A DNA stretch of 64,000 nucleotides, from contig CAVRGG010000006.1 of assembly GCA_963720695.1 (NCBI GenBank), forward strand, positions 124,001 through 188,000, written 5' to 3'. The first letter of the stretch is position 1. Each line of letters begins with the position of its first letter. The DNA is from UBA668 sp963720695 (GTDB taxonomy: Bacteria; Actinomycetota; Acidimicrobiia; Acidimicrobiales; Ilumatobacteraceae). The notes under the pieces are model-generated. The model saw only the letters and a list, made by a program, of their open reading frames with translations. It was not told where the DNA came from and made no database searches. Positions 6,913 through 16,251 of this stretch are shown piece after piece. A program made the position numbers and the translations under genes.

Positions 6913-9900
6913 ATGGGAGAAACCGGAGCCAGGCCGCTTTCGGCGCACGTGTGGAACCTGCGGCTGCTCGGTCCGTTGGGTGTCGATCGGGATGCCGTGC
7001 CGATCGAGCTCGGCCAGCCCAAGCAGGTCGCAGTGCTGGCCGCGCTGGCATTGCACCGCGGCGAGATCGTGCCCACGGACCGACTGGTCGATCTGCTGTG
7101 GGACGGGCATCCGCCGCGAACGGCGAGCCACTCCGTGCAGATCTACGTGTCCGGCCTGCGAAAGCTGTTCGGGTCCGGCGCAGGGGCACCGCGGATCGAG
7201 ACCCGTCCCCCGGGCTACCGGCTGTTGGTGGACGAGGGCACCATCGATGCCGAGCGATTCGAGCGCGGCTTGAGGGTGGGCCGCGAACACCTCCGTGCCG
7301 GTGATCCGAGTGCGGCGGCCGAAGCGCTGCGGGCGGCGCTCGCACTGTGGCATGGCGAGCCGCTGGCCGATCTGGCGTACGCCGCATTCGCCCAGCCGCA
7401 TATCAATCGCCTCGGTGAGATCCACCGAGAGACCGTCGGGGAGCTGGTTGCCGCGGAGCTCGCGGCCGGCTACCCCGCCGAGGCGCTGGCGCGCGCCGAG
7501 TCGTTGGTTGCCGACGATCCGCTGCGCGATCGCTCCGTGGAGCTGTGGATGCTGGCGCTGTACCGGTCGGGCCGTCACGTCCAAGCGTTACGTGCGTTCG
7601 CCCGCCATCGCGAGGATCTTGCCGACATCGGGCTGACACCGTCGCCGTCGCTGGCGCGGCTCAACGAGCAGGTCCTCCTCCACGATCCGGCCCTCATGGC
7701 TGGCGCCGGCCGCCACGTCGACAGGCTCGGTAGTCCCGTTCGCAACCCCTTCAAGGGCCTGCGACCGTTCCGCGAAGAGGATGCGGCCGACTTCTTCGGC
7801 CGCGAGGCCTTGGTCGACCAGATGATCGACCGGCTGCGGGGAGGTGCACGATTGGTGGCCATCGTCGGGCCGTCGGGAAGTGGCAAGTCGAGCGCCGTCG
7901 CGGCGGGGCTCCTCCCGCGGCTTCGGTCCGGGGCCGTGCCCGGCTCGGAACGGTGGCTGATCGCATCGCTCGTTCCCGCCCGACACCCGCTGGCGGAGAC
8001 AGAAGCGCTGCTCGCCCGCGCCTCCGTCCCGGGCGGCCTGTTGGGCCATCCGCGCGCGCTGCGGGCCACGACAGGGCCCGTCCTGTTGGTGATCGACCAG
8101 TTCGAAGAGCTGTTCATGGCCTGCGAAGCGGAGTCGCGCGACGCCTACCTCGACGTCCTGACCGACACACTCTCCGACGCGCATCGTCAGCTGACCGTCG
8201 TCGTCACCCTTCGGGCCGACCACTACGACCGCCCGCTCCTGCACCCTCGCTTCGCGGGGGTGTTCGCCGCCAGCGTGCTCAATGCGTTGCCGATGACCCC
8301 GGCCGAGCTCAACGCGGCGGTGGTCGGACCGGCAGGCGGTGCCGGCCTCGAAGTGGACGCCGAGCTGGTCGCCGAGGTCGTTGCAGACACGGTCAGCCAT
8401 CCGGGCTCGCTGCCGCTCCTCCAGTACGCACTGGCCGACCAGGTCGATCGCTCCGGTGGCCGGACCTTGAGCCTTGCCGACTACCGCGCGAACGGCGGCG
8501 TGCGCGCAGCACTTGCCCGGCGCGCCGACGACGTGTTCGACGCGCTCGGTCCACAGCAACAACGGATCGCGACGCGGCTGTTCCTCCGTCTGGTACGCGT
8601 CGGCCGCAGTGGCGTGGAAGGTTGCCGCACGGTTCCGGTCGGCGAGCTCACCGAGCTCGGTGTCGACCCGGTGGCGCTCTCCGACGTCCTCGAACAGTTC
8701 GTCCGCCATCGGCTGCTGGTGATCGGCGCCGACCCGGTGACCGACCGACCCTCCGTGGGTGTCGCCCATGAGGCCCTTGTCGAGGAGTGGCCCCGAATGG
8801 CGCCTTGGATCGACCGGCACCGCGACGCCCTCCGCCGGCACGAGGCATTGCGCTCGGCTGCGATCGAGTGGGAGACCGCTGACCGCAACGACGATTACCT
8901 GGTGGGTGGCACCCGGTTGGACGATGCTCGCTCGGTCGCTGACGATGCGACGCTCCTGGTGAGTGCCACGGAACGAGATTTCGTCGCGGCCAGCATCGCC
9001 AGAGCCGACGAGCTCATCGCGGCGGAGGCTGCACGGCACAGGTCTCGGCGGCTGCTCGAGCAGCGCGCCCGTCGCCGCCTGATCGGATTGACAGCGGTGT
9101 GCGCGCTGCTTGCGGGAGGAATCTGGCTGGCCGTCGCCACCTGGGCTCGCAGTGAGCCTCCGAGACGGGCGGTGCTCTACTACTCGCCGTCCGGTGAGAT
9201 CGGTGGCCTCGTCGCGGCAGGCTTCGACGCGGCCATGTCCGACTTCGGGTTCACGTCGACCAAGGTCGACATGGGCCAGACCGAGCCGTCGTCCCTCGCC
9301 GAGGAGGTCGACTCGGAGCACGACGACGTGGTGGTGATGTTTCCCGTCTTCAGCGCCGTCACGGCGGTGTTCGCGGCCCGACCCGGGACGCGGTTGGTCG
9401 CGATCGATGGGGTGGTGCCCGGACCGAACGTGACCGCGGTGACGTTCGGCGCCAATGAGGGCGCGTACCTGGCCGGTGCGGCCGCCGCATTGCGATCGCG
9501 TACCGGCACGATCGGGTTTGTCGGTGGTGCCGACGTGGAGTCGATCTGGGAGTTCCAGGCGGGGTACGAGGCGGGCGCTCGTGCGGTCGAACCAGCCGTG
9601 CGAATCCTCAGCACCTACCTCGCCGACGCGACGCGATTCGACGCCGGGTTCCTCGATCCCGATGCGGGCCAACGTGCCGCCACCACGATGTACGGGCAGG
9701 GTGCGGATGTGATCTTTTCTGCGGCGGGCTCATCGGGTCTCGGGGTGTTCGAAGCGGCCTCCGAGCTCTCGCAGCCCGATCGAAAGCTGTGGGCGATCGG
9801 CGTCGATTCGGATCAGTACACGACAGTCGCTCGTCTCCCCGGGGCGGTCCACTATCAGGCGTGGAGAGACCACATCCTGACGTCGGTGGTCAAGCGGTTC

Positions 9901-10152
9901 GACCGCGGCATCTACGCCGCCGTGCAGCAGGTCGTCGAGAACGGCCCACCTGAGGCGATTCACCTCGGGCTGGCCGACGGCGGTGTCGACCTGGCGTACA
10001 GCGGCGGCCACATCGACGACCTTCGGGCGCAGCTCGAGGTGATCCGGGAGGACATCGTCGCCGGTCGGATCGTCGTGCCCTGCTCGCCGTCGGGCCGAGA
10101 ACCCACCCACGACGCGCGTGACGTCTGCTCGCCGGGTTCGCTGACGCCGTGA
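6913..10152 (+). CDS. membrane-spanning SARP/BTAD-STAND NTPase regulator fused to a BMP-type binding domain
   Basis: A 1079-residue multidomain protein. Residues about 13-100 are an OmpR-like winged helix and about 108-255 a bacterial transcriptional activator (BTAD) repeat domain; together these are SARP-like. From about 278 (NPFKGLRPFREEDAADFFGRE) a STAND-type NTPase begins, with Walker A GPSGSGKS at 319-326 and Walker B VLLVIDQFEELF near 391. One hydrophobic segment near 723-745 is followed by a domain resembling BMP/PnrA nucleoside-binding proteins (about 748-1050). The order implies cytoplasmic DNA-binding and NTPase parts with an extracytoplasmic ligand sensor. The start ATG 6913 has a strong GAGGGAGGG site. 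The ligand and targets are unknown; the TRAP-like gene opposite is the obvious candidate. Confidence 0.85.
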   Translation: MGETGARPLSAHVWNLRLLGPLGVDRDAVPIELGQPKQVAVLAALALHRGEIVPTDRLVDLLWDGHPPRTASHSVQIYVSGLRKLFGSGAGAPRIETRPPGYRLLVDEGTIDAERFERGLRVGREHLRAGDPSAAAEALRAALALWHGEPLADLAYAAFAQPHINRLGEIHRETVGELVAAELAAGYPAEALARAESLVADDPLRDRSVELWMLALYRSGRHVQALRAFARHREDLADIGLTPSPSLARLNEQVLLHDPALMAGAGRHVDRLGSPVRNPFKGLRPFREEDAADFFGREALVDQMIDRLRGGARLVAIVGPSGSGKSSAVAAGLLPRLRSGAVPGSERWLIASLVPARHPLAETEALLARASVPGGLLGHPRALRATTGPVLLVIDQFEELFMACEAESRDAYLDVLTDTLSDAHRQLTVVVTLRADHYDRPLLHPRFAGVFAASVLNALPMTPAELNAAVVGPAGGAGLEVDAELVAEVVADTVSHPGSLPLLQYALADQVDRSGGRTLSLADYRANGGVRAALARRADDVFDALGPQQQRIATRLFLRLVRVGRSGVEGCRTVPVGELTELGVDPVALSDVLEQFVRHRLLVIGADPVTDRPSVGVAHEALVEEWPRMAPWIDRHRDALRRHEALRSAAIEWETADRNDDYLVGGTRLDDARSVADDATLLVSATERDFVAASIARADELIAAEAARHRSRRLLEQRARRRLIGLTAVCALLAGGIWLAVATWARSEPPRRAVLYYSPSGEIGGLVAAGFDAAMSDFGFTSTKVDMGQTEPSSLAEEVDSEHDDVVVMFPVFSAVTAVFAARPGTRLVAIDGVVPGPNVTAVTFGANEGAYLAGAAAALRSRTGTIGFVGGADVESIWEFQAGYEAGARAVEPAVRILSTYLADATRFDAGFLDPDAGQRAATTMYGQGADVIFSAAGSSGLGVFEAASELSQPDRKLWAIGVDSDQYTTVARLPGAVHYQAWRDHILTSVVKRFDRGIYAAVQQVVENGPPEAIHLGLADGGVDLAYSGGHIDDLRAQLEVIREDIVAGRIVVPCSPSGREPTHDARDVCSPGSLTP

Positions 10153-10175
10153 CGAATGCGGCCTGAGGCGGCTCG

Positions 10176-11402
10176 TCAGCGCGCCGACCAGTCGGCCTCC
10201 TCGGGGGGTCGCACGTGCTGGAACATCACCAGCAGGAGGATGTCGTAGAGGGCCTTGCACACCCCAGCGATCAGCAACGGCCACCCGAACGAGCTGTGGT
10301 CGAGCATCCATCCGGCGGCCACGGGCGGCAGCGCCGCGGCGAGGCTACGTGGGACGTTCGTGACGCTCGCCGCCGCGGCGCGCTCTTCGGGCGACACGAC
10401 CGCCATCACGTACGACGTGCGCGCCGGCACGTCCATCGACGACAGCAGGCTGCGCAGCACGAGGCAGGTGAGCGCCAGCGGGAGCGTCGGCATGAGCGGT
10501 GTCGCGATGAGCAGCGCGTTCGCCGGAAGGTGGGTGAACACCATCGTGCGGACGAGACCGATGCGTCCCGCCAGCCACGACGCGACGAACCCCGAGGCGG
10601 CGGCGAGCGTGCCGGTGACGAACAGCAGCGTTCCGGCGGCGCTGACCGACATGTCGAACCGCTCGAACAGCCAGAGGGCGAGGAGCGACTGGACGACGAA
10701 GCCGCCACCGAACGCGTCGAGCGAGAACAACGCTGCCAGCCGATAGACGACCGGCCGTGACGGCCCGAGCGGCCCGGGCTTCGGTCCTGTCGGTTGGACG
10801 GCCGGTCCGAGCGATCGATACGACACCAGAAGTGCCACCCCGGCGCATGCGTAGGCGAGGAAGCAGCCGCGCAGCGCGGTCTCCTCCGTGATCCCCGTGC
10901 TGTTCGCGACCGCGTCGGGAATGCGGACCGCGAGCGATCCGAAGGCAGCGGCCAGACCTCCGACGAACGCGTAGCGGGCGAAGAGCGCGGTGCGATGTTC
11001 GGGCACGGTGGTCGCCGAGAGCATCGCCTGCTCCAATGGGAGGAACACACTGACGTCGCCGGAGGTGGGATTCATCGTGCCGGCCGCTCCCACGATGAGA
11101 AGGACGGGGAACAGCGTGGTGGCAGCGAATCCGAGGCCGGTGCCGATCATCAGGCACGAGCCGGCGAACAGCAGGGTCCGGCGCGGCCACTGGTGACCCT
11201 TGGTGCCGACCACCAGCGTCGTTGCGGCCGAGCCGAGCAACATGCCGGTGACGATGATGCCGATGCGCTTGTTGCTGAAACCCAGCAGCGGCAGGTACGC
11301 CGCGAGTGCGACGCTGACGAGACCATCGACCGTGCCCCGGATACCGCGGGTGGTGATGAGCACACCCGCATCTCGATTCGTCCGTGGCGGGAGCAGCCTC
11401 AC
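10176..11402 (-). CDS. MFS transporter
   Basis: A 408-residue polytopic membrane protein with about eleven to twelve hydrophobic helices in two halves, separated by a Pro/Gly-rich loop (VQPTGPKPGPLGPSRP). A basic loop between the second and third helices (GTKGHQWPRRT) sits where the MFS loop 2-3 motif is expected. The substrate is unknown; the general shape resembles drug or metabolite exporters of the major facilitator superfamily. The start is GTG 11402 with a TACAGT -10 hexamer at 11411-11416, eight bases upstream, and no Shine-Dalgarno site, consistent with leaderless transcription. It converges on the SARP/BMP gene with 23 bases between stops. Confidence 0.8.
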   Translation of the reverse strand: MRLLPPRTNRDAGVLITTRGIRGTVDGLVSVALAAYLPLLGFSNKRIGIIVTGMLLGSAATTLVVGTKGHQWPRRTLLFAGSCLMIGTGLGFAATTLFPVLLIVGAAGTMNPTSGDVSVFLPLEQAMLSATTVPEHRTALFARYAFVGGLAAAFGSLAVRIPDAVANSTGITEETALRGCFLAYACAGVALLVSYRSLGPAVQPTGPKPGPLGPSRPVVYRLAALFSLDAFGGGFVVQSLLALWLFERFDMSVSAAGTLLFVTGTLAAASGFVASWLAGRIGLVRTMVFTHLPANALLIATPLMPTLPLALTCLVLRSLLSSMDVPARTSYVMAVVSPEERAAAASVTNVPRSLAAALPPVAAGWMLDHSSFGWPLLIAGVCKALYDILLLVMFQHVRPPEEADWSAR

Positions 11403-11483
11403 TGGGTCCGACTGTAACGGTGGGATCTCGCCCGGAACGTCTACGGTGGGAGGAGATCGGACGTGCGGAAACGGAGCGGAGTG

Positions 11484-12515
11484 ATGAGTCGTCGGGTGGG
11501 CGTGGTGCTGGTCGCGTTGCTGGGCGTCGGTGCGGGCTGCGGAAGCGGCGGGGGCGTGGTCTCATCCGATGCGTTCGTGAACGACATCGACGACATCTGT
11601 CGCACGCTCGACCGCGACCTCGGCGACCTGGGCTCACCGTCGTCGCTCGGGGACCTCTCCGCCTACGCGAGTGATGCGTCGAAGGCATTCGAGTCCGCCC
11701 TCGCCGACCTCAAGCGATTGAAGGTGCCCGCCGACGGCTCGGTCGTGTCCGACGCCAAGGATCTGCTCGCTCACTTCGACGACGAGATCACCCAGCTCGA
11801 CCAGATCGCGAAGGCGGCGGGTGACGGCGACCAGGACACCGCGTCCGGGAAGATCACCGTCGTTCAACGCGACCTTTGCCGAGGCCAACGATCTGGGTGA
11901 CGGGCTGGGGGCGCGTCGGTGCTCGTTCGACCCGATGTTCTCCTTCGACGTCGCAGGGCCGCCCGCGACGGACCCGCCCGCGACCGATCCGGCGGTCACG
12001 GATCCGGCGGTCACGGATCCGGCGGTGACCGATCCGTCCATCGCCGTCCCGTCGACCGTGGCCGGCTCCGACTCCAACAAGACGCTGTGGCAGTTGGCCG
12101 GCGCTGCTCACTCCTGTGGACGGCTTCACGTTCGCCGGAGACCGATTCGACGATCGTCCAGACGTTCATCCTCGTGCTCGATGCCGCGACTGGCACCGCG
12201 GCGCAGCCGGGTCAGGTCGCGGGCACCGAGGTCATCGACTCCACCGGCGTCGTCATCGCTCGGGTCTTCGTGTTCGTTCCGGACTCGTCTCTCGCGGCCG
12301 GCGCCGTGGACGAGCTCGTGCCCATCGTGGCGGGTTCGGCCATCACAGCCCCTGCCGCGTACGGCATGTTGAGCGGGGTGGGGTACTCGGACGAGAACGG
12401 CACCTTCTTCCTCGGTTCCAACGACCCCACGAGTGTCGTGCTGTGGGCGGTGGGGGCCGACCAGGCCGGCCTCGACGCCGGCGTCGGCGCGTTCTTGAAG
12501 GCACTGGTCGGGTGA
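11484..12515 (+). pseudogene. lipoprotein gene interrupted by apparent frameshifts
   Basis: ATG 11484, with GGAG at 11476-11479, opens a lipoprotein signal (VVLVALLGVGAGCGSG) and a helical domain of about 120 residues. At about 11860-11866 the coding sense moves to the next frame (SFNATFAEANDLGDGLG and a TDPAV repeat). At about 12095-12105 it moves again (ALLTPVDGFTFAGD), and near 12133 it moves back to the first frame, which continues through STIVQTFILVLDAATGT to the stop at 12513-12515. All three steps are +1, as if single bases had been inserted. Each frame segment reads as plausible protein and as written ends early if not shifted. The intact product would be about 340 residues and its family is not recognised. 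It may be a pseudogene or three assembly errors. Confidence 0.6.
11961..12035 (+). repeat. five 15-bp tandem units encoding a TDPAV-type pentapeptide repeat
   Basis: Five consecutive 15-base units span 11961-12035. Units three and four (GGCGGTCACGGATCC) are identical and the others differ by a few bases. They encode a repeated Ala-Thr/Val-Thr-Asp-Pro pentapeptide within the interrupted lipoprotein gene, probably a flexible extracellular linker. Confidence 0.85.
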
Positions 12516-12519
12516 CGCA

Positions 12520-13098
12520 ATGCCGCTGCAGCTGAAGTTCGTGACCTCGGCCAAGCGGTACGTCGATCTGCCCGACTCCCCGAGCGAGGTCGCGTTCGTC
12601 GGTCGCAGCAACGTCGGCAAGTCGTCACTCATCAACGCACTCGCCAACCAGCGTCAGCTGGCCAAGGTGTCGAACACCCCGGGGCGCACGCAACTGCTGA
12701 ACCTCTTCGTCCTGCCGACCGGCGCCACGATCGTCGACCTCCCCGGCTACGGGTACGCACGCGTGCCGGGCAAGGAGAAGGCGGGCTGGCAGCGGATGAT
12801 CGAGGACTACCTCATCGAGCGCGAACCGCTGCAGCTCGTGTTCGTCCTCGTCGACGGAGAGATCGGTCCGACGAAGCTCGACGTGCAGATGCTGGACTGG
12901 CTGAGTGCGAGCGATGTCCCGCACACCGTCGTCGCGACGAAGCTCGACAAGGTCAAGCCGAGCAAGCTGGCGACCCGCAAGAAGGACCTGGCGCGCGGCG
13001 CGGAGCTCGATCCCGGCGACGTGATGTGGGTCAGTGCATCGAAGGGCACCGGCATCGATCAGCTGGCCAAGCACGTCCTCGGCATCCTGGCACTCTGA
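12520..13098 (+). CDS. engB: ribosome biogenesis GTPase EngB (YihA/YsxC)
   Basis: A 192-residue GTPase with every expected motif: G1 GRSNVGKS at residues 28-35, a G2-type Thr in NTPGRTQ, G3 DLPGYG, G4 TKLDK and G5 SASKG. Family members assist late assembly of the large ribosomal subunit. The length is normal for the family. It starts at ATG 12520, five bases after the stop of the interrupted lipoprotein gene, so it may share that transcript. It converges on the aldehyde dehydrogenase gene with 18 bases between stops. Confidence 0.93.
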   Translation: MPLQLKFVTSAKRYVDLPDSPSEVAFVGRSNVGKSSLINALANQRQLAKVSNTPGRTQLLNLFVLPTGATIVDLPGYGYARVPGKEKAGWQRMIEDYLIEREPLQLVFVLVDGEIGPTKLDVQMLDWLSASDVPHTVVATKLDKVKPSKLATRKKDLARGAELDPGDVMWVSASKGTGIDQLAKHVLGILAL

Positions 13099-13116
13099 TC
13101 GGGCGCCGGCCCCGTC

Positions 13117-14577
13117 TCACTCGGGCTTGTGGAACAGGCCGCGGGTCTTGGCGACGAGGTCGCGAGGATCCGCCAGCAACATGCCCTTGCGCAGCAGCTT
13201 CTCCTTCTTCGCCGTGTAGGGCGGGTACATCAGCGACGGATCGAGCTTGGTGGAGCGGGTGTGGACGGCGCGGTGGTGGCTGAACGTGTCGAAGCCGAAC
13301 TTCCCGTGGTAGGCGCCCATGCCGCTCTCGCCGACGCCGCCGAAGGGCAGGTTCGGGTTGCTGATGTGCATGAGCGTGCCGTTCACGCAGGCGCCGCCGC
13401 TGGTGGCGCTCGCCAGGACGTGGTCGTTCTCGTCGTCGCTCTCGCTGAACGTGTAGAGCGCGAGCGGCTTGTCGCCCTGTGCCGATCCCTCGTTCACGAA
13501 CGCGATGGCGTCATCGAGTGAGTCGACCGCGATCACGGGGAGGATCGGTCCGAAGATCTCCTCGCCCATCGCCGGGTCGTCGCGGGTGATGCCGGTGAGC
13601 ACGGTCGGGGCGATGTAGCGCGTGTCCGCGTCGGCCGTGCCACCGTGGGCCACCGTGCCGCTGTGCATCAACTTCTCGAGTCGGTGGAAGTGCGGCTCGT
13701 TGACGATGCGCGTGTAGTCGCTGCTGGCCTGCGGATCGGTGCCGTAGAACGACTCGATGTGGCGGCCGATCGCCGCGACCAACTGATCGTGCACCGGGCG
13801 TTCGACCAGCACGTAGTCGGGGGCGATGCAGGTCTGTCCGGCGTTGACGAACTTCCCCCAGGCGATCCGTCGCGCGGCGACCTCCACGTTGGCGTTGCGG
13901 CTCACGAGGGCGGGGCTCTTGCCGCCCAACTCCAGCGTGACGGGAGTGAGGTGCTCCGCGGCGGCCCGCATCACGATCCGCGCCACCCGACTGTTGCCGG
14001 TGTAGAGGATGTGGTCGAAGCGCTGGGCGAGCAGCTCGGTGGTCTCGGCGACGCCACCCTGGACGACGGCGACCGCCGGCTCCTGCAACGAATCGATCAG
14101 CGACACCAGTTCGGCCGCCGTCGCCGGGGCGAGCTCGCTCGGCTTGCCCACCACGGCGTTGCCGGCGGCGATGGCGGCGATCATCGGGACGAGCAACAGT
14201 TGGACGGGATAGTTCCACGGCGCGATCACGCAGGTGACGCCGACGGGCTCGGCGACGATGTAGGAGCTCCCGGGCTTGAAGGCGACCGGCGTCGAGACCT
14301 TGTCGGGCTTCATCCACAGCGGCAGGTTCGCAAGCGTGTGGTTGATGTCGCCGATGGTGAATCCGATCTCGGTGAACCAGGCCTCCGGACGTGGCTTGCC
14401 GAAGTCGGCGGCCAGTGCGTCGAGCAGCCGCTCCTCGCGCGACTCCAGCAGGTCGCGGAGTTGGGTGAGCGTCGCCACGCGCCATGAGTACGGCTTGGTG
14501 GTGCCGGCGTCGAACGTGGCGCGAGCTGCGGCCACCTTCGGAGCGATGTCGTCGAGCGGTGTGGTGATGAACTCCAT
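13117..14577 (-). CDS. aldehyde dehydrogenase (class 3-like / coniferyl aldehyde type)
   Basis: A 486-residue NAD(P)-dependent aldehyde dehydrogenase. The active-site Cys is C250 in NAGQTCIAPDY and the general-base Glu is E216 in ELGGKSPAL. The cofactor-binding PWNYP motif is also present. The length and the absence of an N-terminal extension resemble class 3 ALDHs acting on fatty, aromatic or coniferyl aldehydes; the actual substrate is not determined. The start is ATG 14577, with TATCGT at 14584-14589 on the minus strand placed six bases upstream and no ribosome site, so it is probably leaderless. It lies 18 bases downstream of the MshD-like gene on the same strand. Confidence 0.9.
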   Translation of the reverse strand: MEFITTPLDDIAPKVAAARATFDAGTTKPYSWRVATLTQLRDLLESREERLLDALAADFGKPRPEAWFTEIGFTIGDINHTLANLPLWMKPDKVSTPVAFKPGSSYIVAEPVGVTCVIAPWNYPVQLLLVPMIAAIAAGNAVVGKPSELAPATAAELVSLIDSLQEPAVAVVQGGVAETTELLAQRFDHILYTGNSRVARIVMRAAAEHLTPVTLELGGKSPALVSRNANVEVAARRIAWGKFVNAGQTCIAPDYVLVERPVHDQLVAAIGRHIESFYGTDPQASSDYTRIVNEPHFHRLEKLMHSGTVAHGGTADADTRYIAPTVLTGITRDDPAMGEEIFGPILPVIAVDSLDDAIAFVNEGSAQGDKPLALYTFSESDDENDHVLASATSGGACVNGTLMHISNPNLPFGGVGESGMGAYHGKFGFDTFSHHRAVHTRSTKLDPSLMYPPYTAKKEKLLRKGMLLADPRDLVAKTRGLFHKPE

Positions 14578-14595
14578 GGCACCACGATAGGACGG

Positions 14596-15555
14596 CTACA
14601 CGACCTCGGTTTCATGCGTGATCGACCGGTTGACCGGTCGGAAGCCGAGGGAGCGATAGAGCTGGGCGGCACCCGTCGGGTTCTGGCTGTCCACCCCGAT
14701 CGAGGCGTGGGTGAGTCCTTCCGCGGCGAACGCGTGCAACGTGTGTGCGATCAGCGCCGAGGCGATGCCTCGCCCGCGCCATTCGCGCACGGTGCCCAGG
14801 TTGTCGATCCATCCGTCTCTGCGGCCGAGGAGCTCGTCGTCGGTCTCGAACCGCTTGTTCAGACAATGGGCGATCACCCGGCCGTCGCCGTCGACGGCGA
14901 TGAACGACAGGTCCCGTCGCCCTCCGTACCCGTTGACCGACTGCTCCCATCCGAGTTCGGAGGTCGGCGTGGAGCCCCAGTGATCGGCGAACGCGGCGTT
15001 CTTCGCCTGGCGGATCTCCTCGTCGCGACCGTCCGGCCACGGCACGATCGAGACCTGCGGGATGTCGGGGATCGGCGGGAGTTGCTCGAGGTCGCGGAGG
15101 AGCTCCTCGCCGTAGCGCACCACGCGCATCCCCACGGACTCGTAGAGTCGATGAGCCCCGACGATGAAGTCGTACGCGTCGGTGCGGATGTAGCGAGGAA
15201 GGCTGCGACCGCTCGAGCGGAGCTGCACCTCGGCGCGGGGGAGCGCCCAGCGCATGAGCGCGGTACCGACGCCGAGGCGGCGACATGAAGGGTCGACGGT
15301 GCCGAACACGTAGCAGCGTTCTTCTCGCTCCTCGCTCGGGAGGTGGTAGGTGTACGCGTATCCGGCAGGCCGTCCGTCGACGAGCGCCACCCGCGTGTCG
15401 GTGGCCAACGTCACCCGTACGTCGTCGAGCTCCTCCTCCAACTCGGCGAGCTGCATCACCTGTGGCACACCGTCCTCACGCTGGGCGCGCTGGTGCAGGT
15501 CGCAGATCGTGGCGAGGTCGTCGGGCACGATCGGACGGAGTGCGATGCCAGTCAT
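14596..15555 (-). CDS. tandem-GNAT acetyltransferase, mycothiol synthase (MshD)-like
   Basis: 319 residues with two GNAT domains. The N-terminal one contains RRLGVGTALMRWAL. The C-terminal one contains EWRGRGIASALIAHTL and the GVDSQNPTGAAQLYRSLGF segment that typifies MshD-like proteins. MshD acetylates the Cys amine of Cys-GlcN-inositol to make mycothiol. The double-GNAT layout and length agree, but close paralogues of other function exist in actinobacteria, so the assignment is likely rather than certain. The start is ATG 15555, with TACGGT at 15563-15568 (minus strand) seven bases upstream, consistent with a leaderless transcript. It is divergent from the ECF sigma gene. Confidence 0.72.
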   Translation of the reverse strand: MTGIALRPIVPDDLATICDLHQRAQREDGVPQVMQLAELEEELDDVRVTLATDTRVALVDGRPAGYAYTYHLPSEEREERCYVFGTVDPSCRRLGVGTALMRWALPRAEVQLRSSGRSLPRYIRTDAYDFIVGAHRLYESVGMRVVRYGEELLRDLEQLPPIPDIPQVSIVPWPDGRDEEIRQAKNAAFADHWGSTPTSELGWEQSVNGYGGRRDLSFIAVDGDGRVIAHCLNKRFETDDELLGRRDGWIDNLGTVREWRGRGIASALIAHTLHAFAAEGLTHASIGVDSQNPTGAAQLYRSLGFRPVNRSITHETEVV

Positions 15556-15640
15556 CCGACGGACCGTACTTGCCGACTCAGGGATCGATCTTGGCCATTT
15601 GCTGACTCATGCTCGGATCGCATCCGTCGATACTGGAAGG

Positions 15641-16246
15641 GTGAAGCCCACCGTTGCGCCGCTCGACGAGTCGTCGTTCGACGCGGTGCTGGCGGGAGCG
15701 CAGGCGGGAGAGTCGTGGGCCGCGGAGCGGCTGTTCGTCGATCTCCAACCGCGTGTGCTCCGCTTCCTGCGCAGCACCGAGCCGAAATCGGCCGACGACA
15801 TCGCCAGCGAGGTGTGGTTGGCGGTCGCGAGCGGGATCAGGTCGTTCGTCGGCGACCTCCCGAGTTTCCGGGCATGGGTCTTCACGATCGCCCGCCATCG
15901 CCTCAGCGACCTGCGGCGCACGGCCGCTCGGCGCGCGACCGAGCCCGTTGGTTCGGAATTCTTCGACCAGGCGACGGAGTCGGATGGTCCCGAGGCGATG
16001 GTGCTGGCCGACCTGTCCGCACAGCAGGCGGTCGACCTGATCAAGGCGATGCTGCCCGAGGACCAGGCCGAAGTGCTGTTGCTGCGGATCATCGCCGAAC
16101 TCGACGTCGCCCATGTCGCCGAGGTGATGGATCGCACCGCCAACTGGGTCCGCGTCACCCAGCACCGGGCGCTCCGCCGTCTTGCCCAAGCACTCACCGA
16201 AAATGTTGCCCGACCTGTAATTCCCACCACTCCTGGAACGATCTGA
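15641..16246 (+). CDS. ECF-type sigma-70 family RNA polymerase sigma factor
   Basis: A 201-residue group IV sigma factor. The region 2 segment covers RFLRSTEPKSADDIASEVW and FRAWVFTIARHRLSDLRR. Region 4 is a helix-turn-helix covering LPEDQAEVLLLRII to WVRVTQHRALRRLAQAL. It would direct RNA polymerase to a dedicated promoter set. GTG 641-643 of this kilobase (15641) is chosen because GATACT at 15629-15634 lies six bases upstream, the spacing of a leaderless start. Further-upstream in-frame starts would run into the divergent gene. The putative anti-sigma gene begins five bases after the stop, implying co-transcription. Confidence 0.85.
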   Translation: MKPTVAPLDESSFDAVLAGAQAGESWAAERLFVDLQPRVLRFLRSTEPKSADDIASEVWLAVASGIRSFVGDLPSFRAWVFTIARHRLSDLRRTAARRATEPVGSEFFDQATESDGPEAMVLADLSAQQAVDLIKAMLPEDQAEVLLLRIIAELDVAHVAEVMDRTANWVRVTQHRALRRLAQALTENVARPVIPTTPGTI

Positions 16247-16251
16247 CCGTT

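Noticed and set aside
11961..12035. Possible CRISPR-like array
   Set aside because: Units are only 15 bases with no spacers and lie in frame as a pentapeptide-coding repeat.
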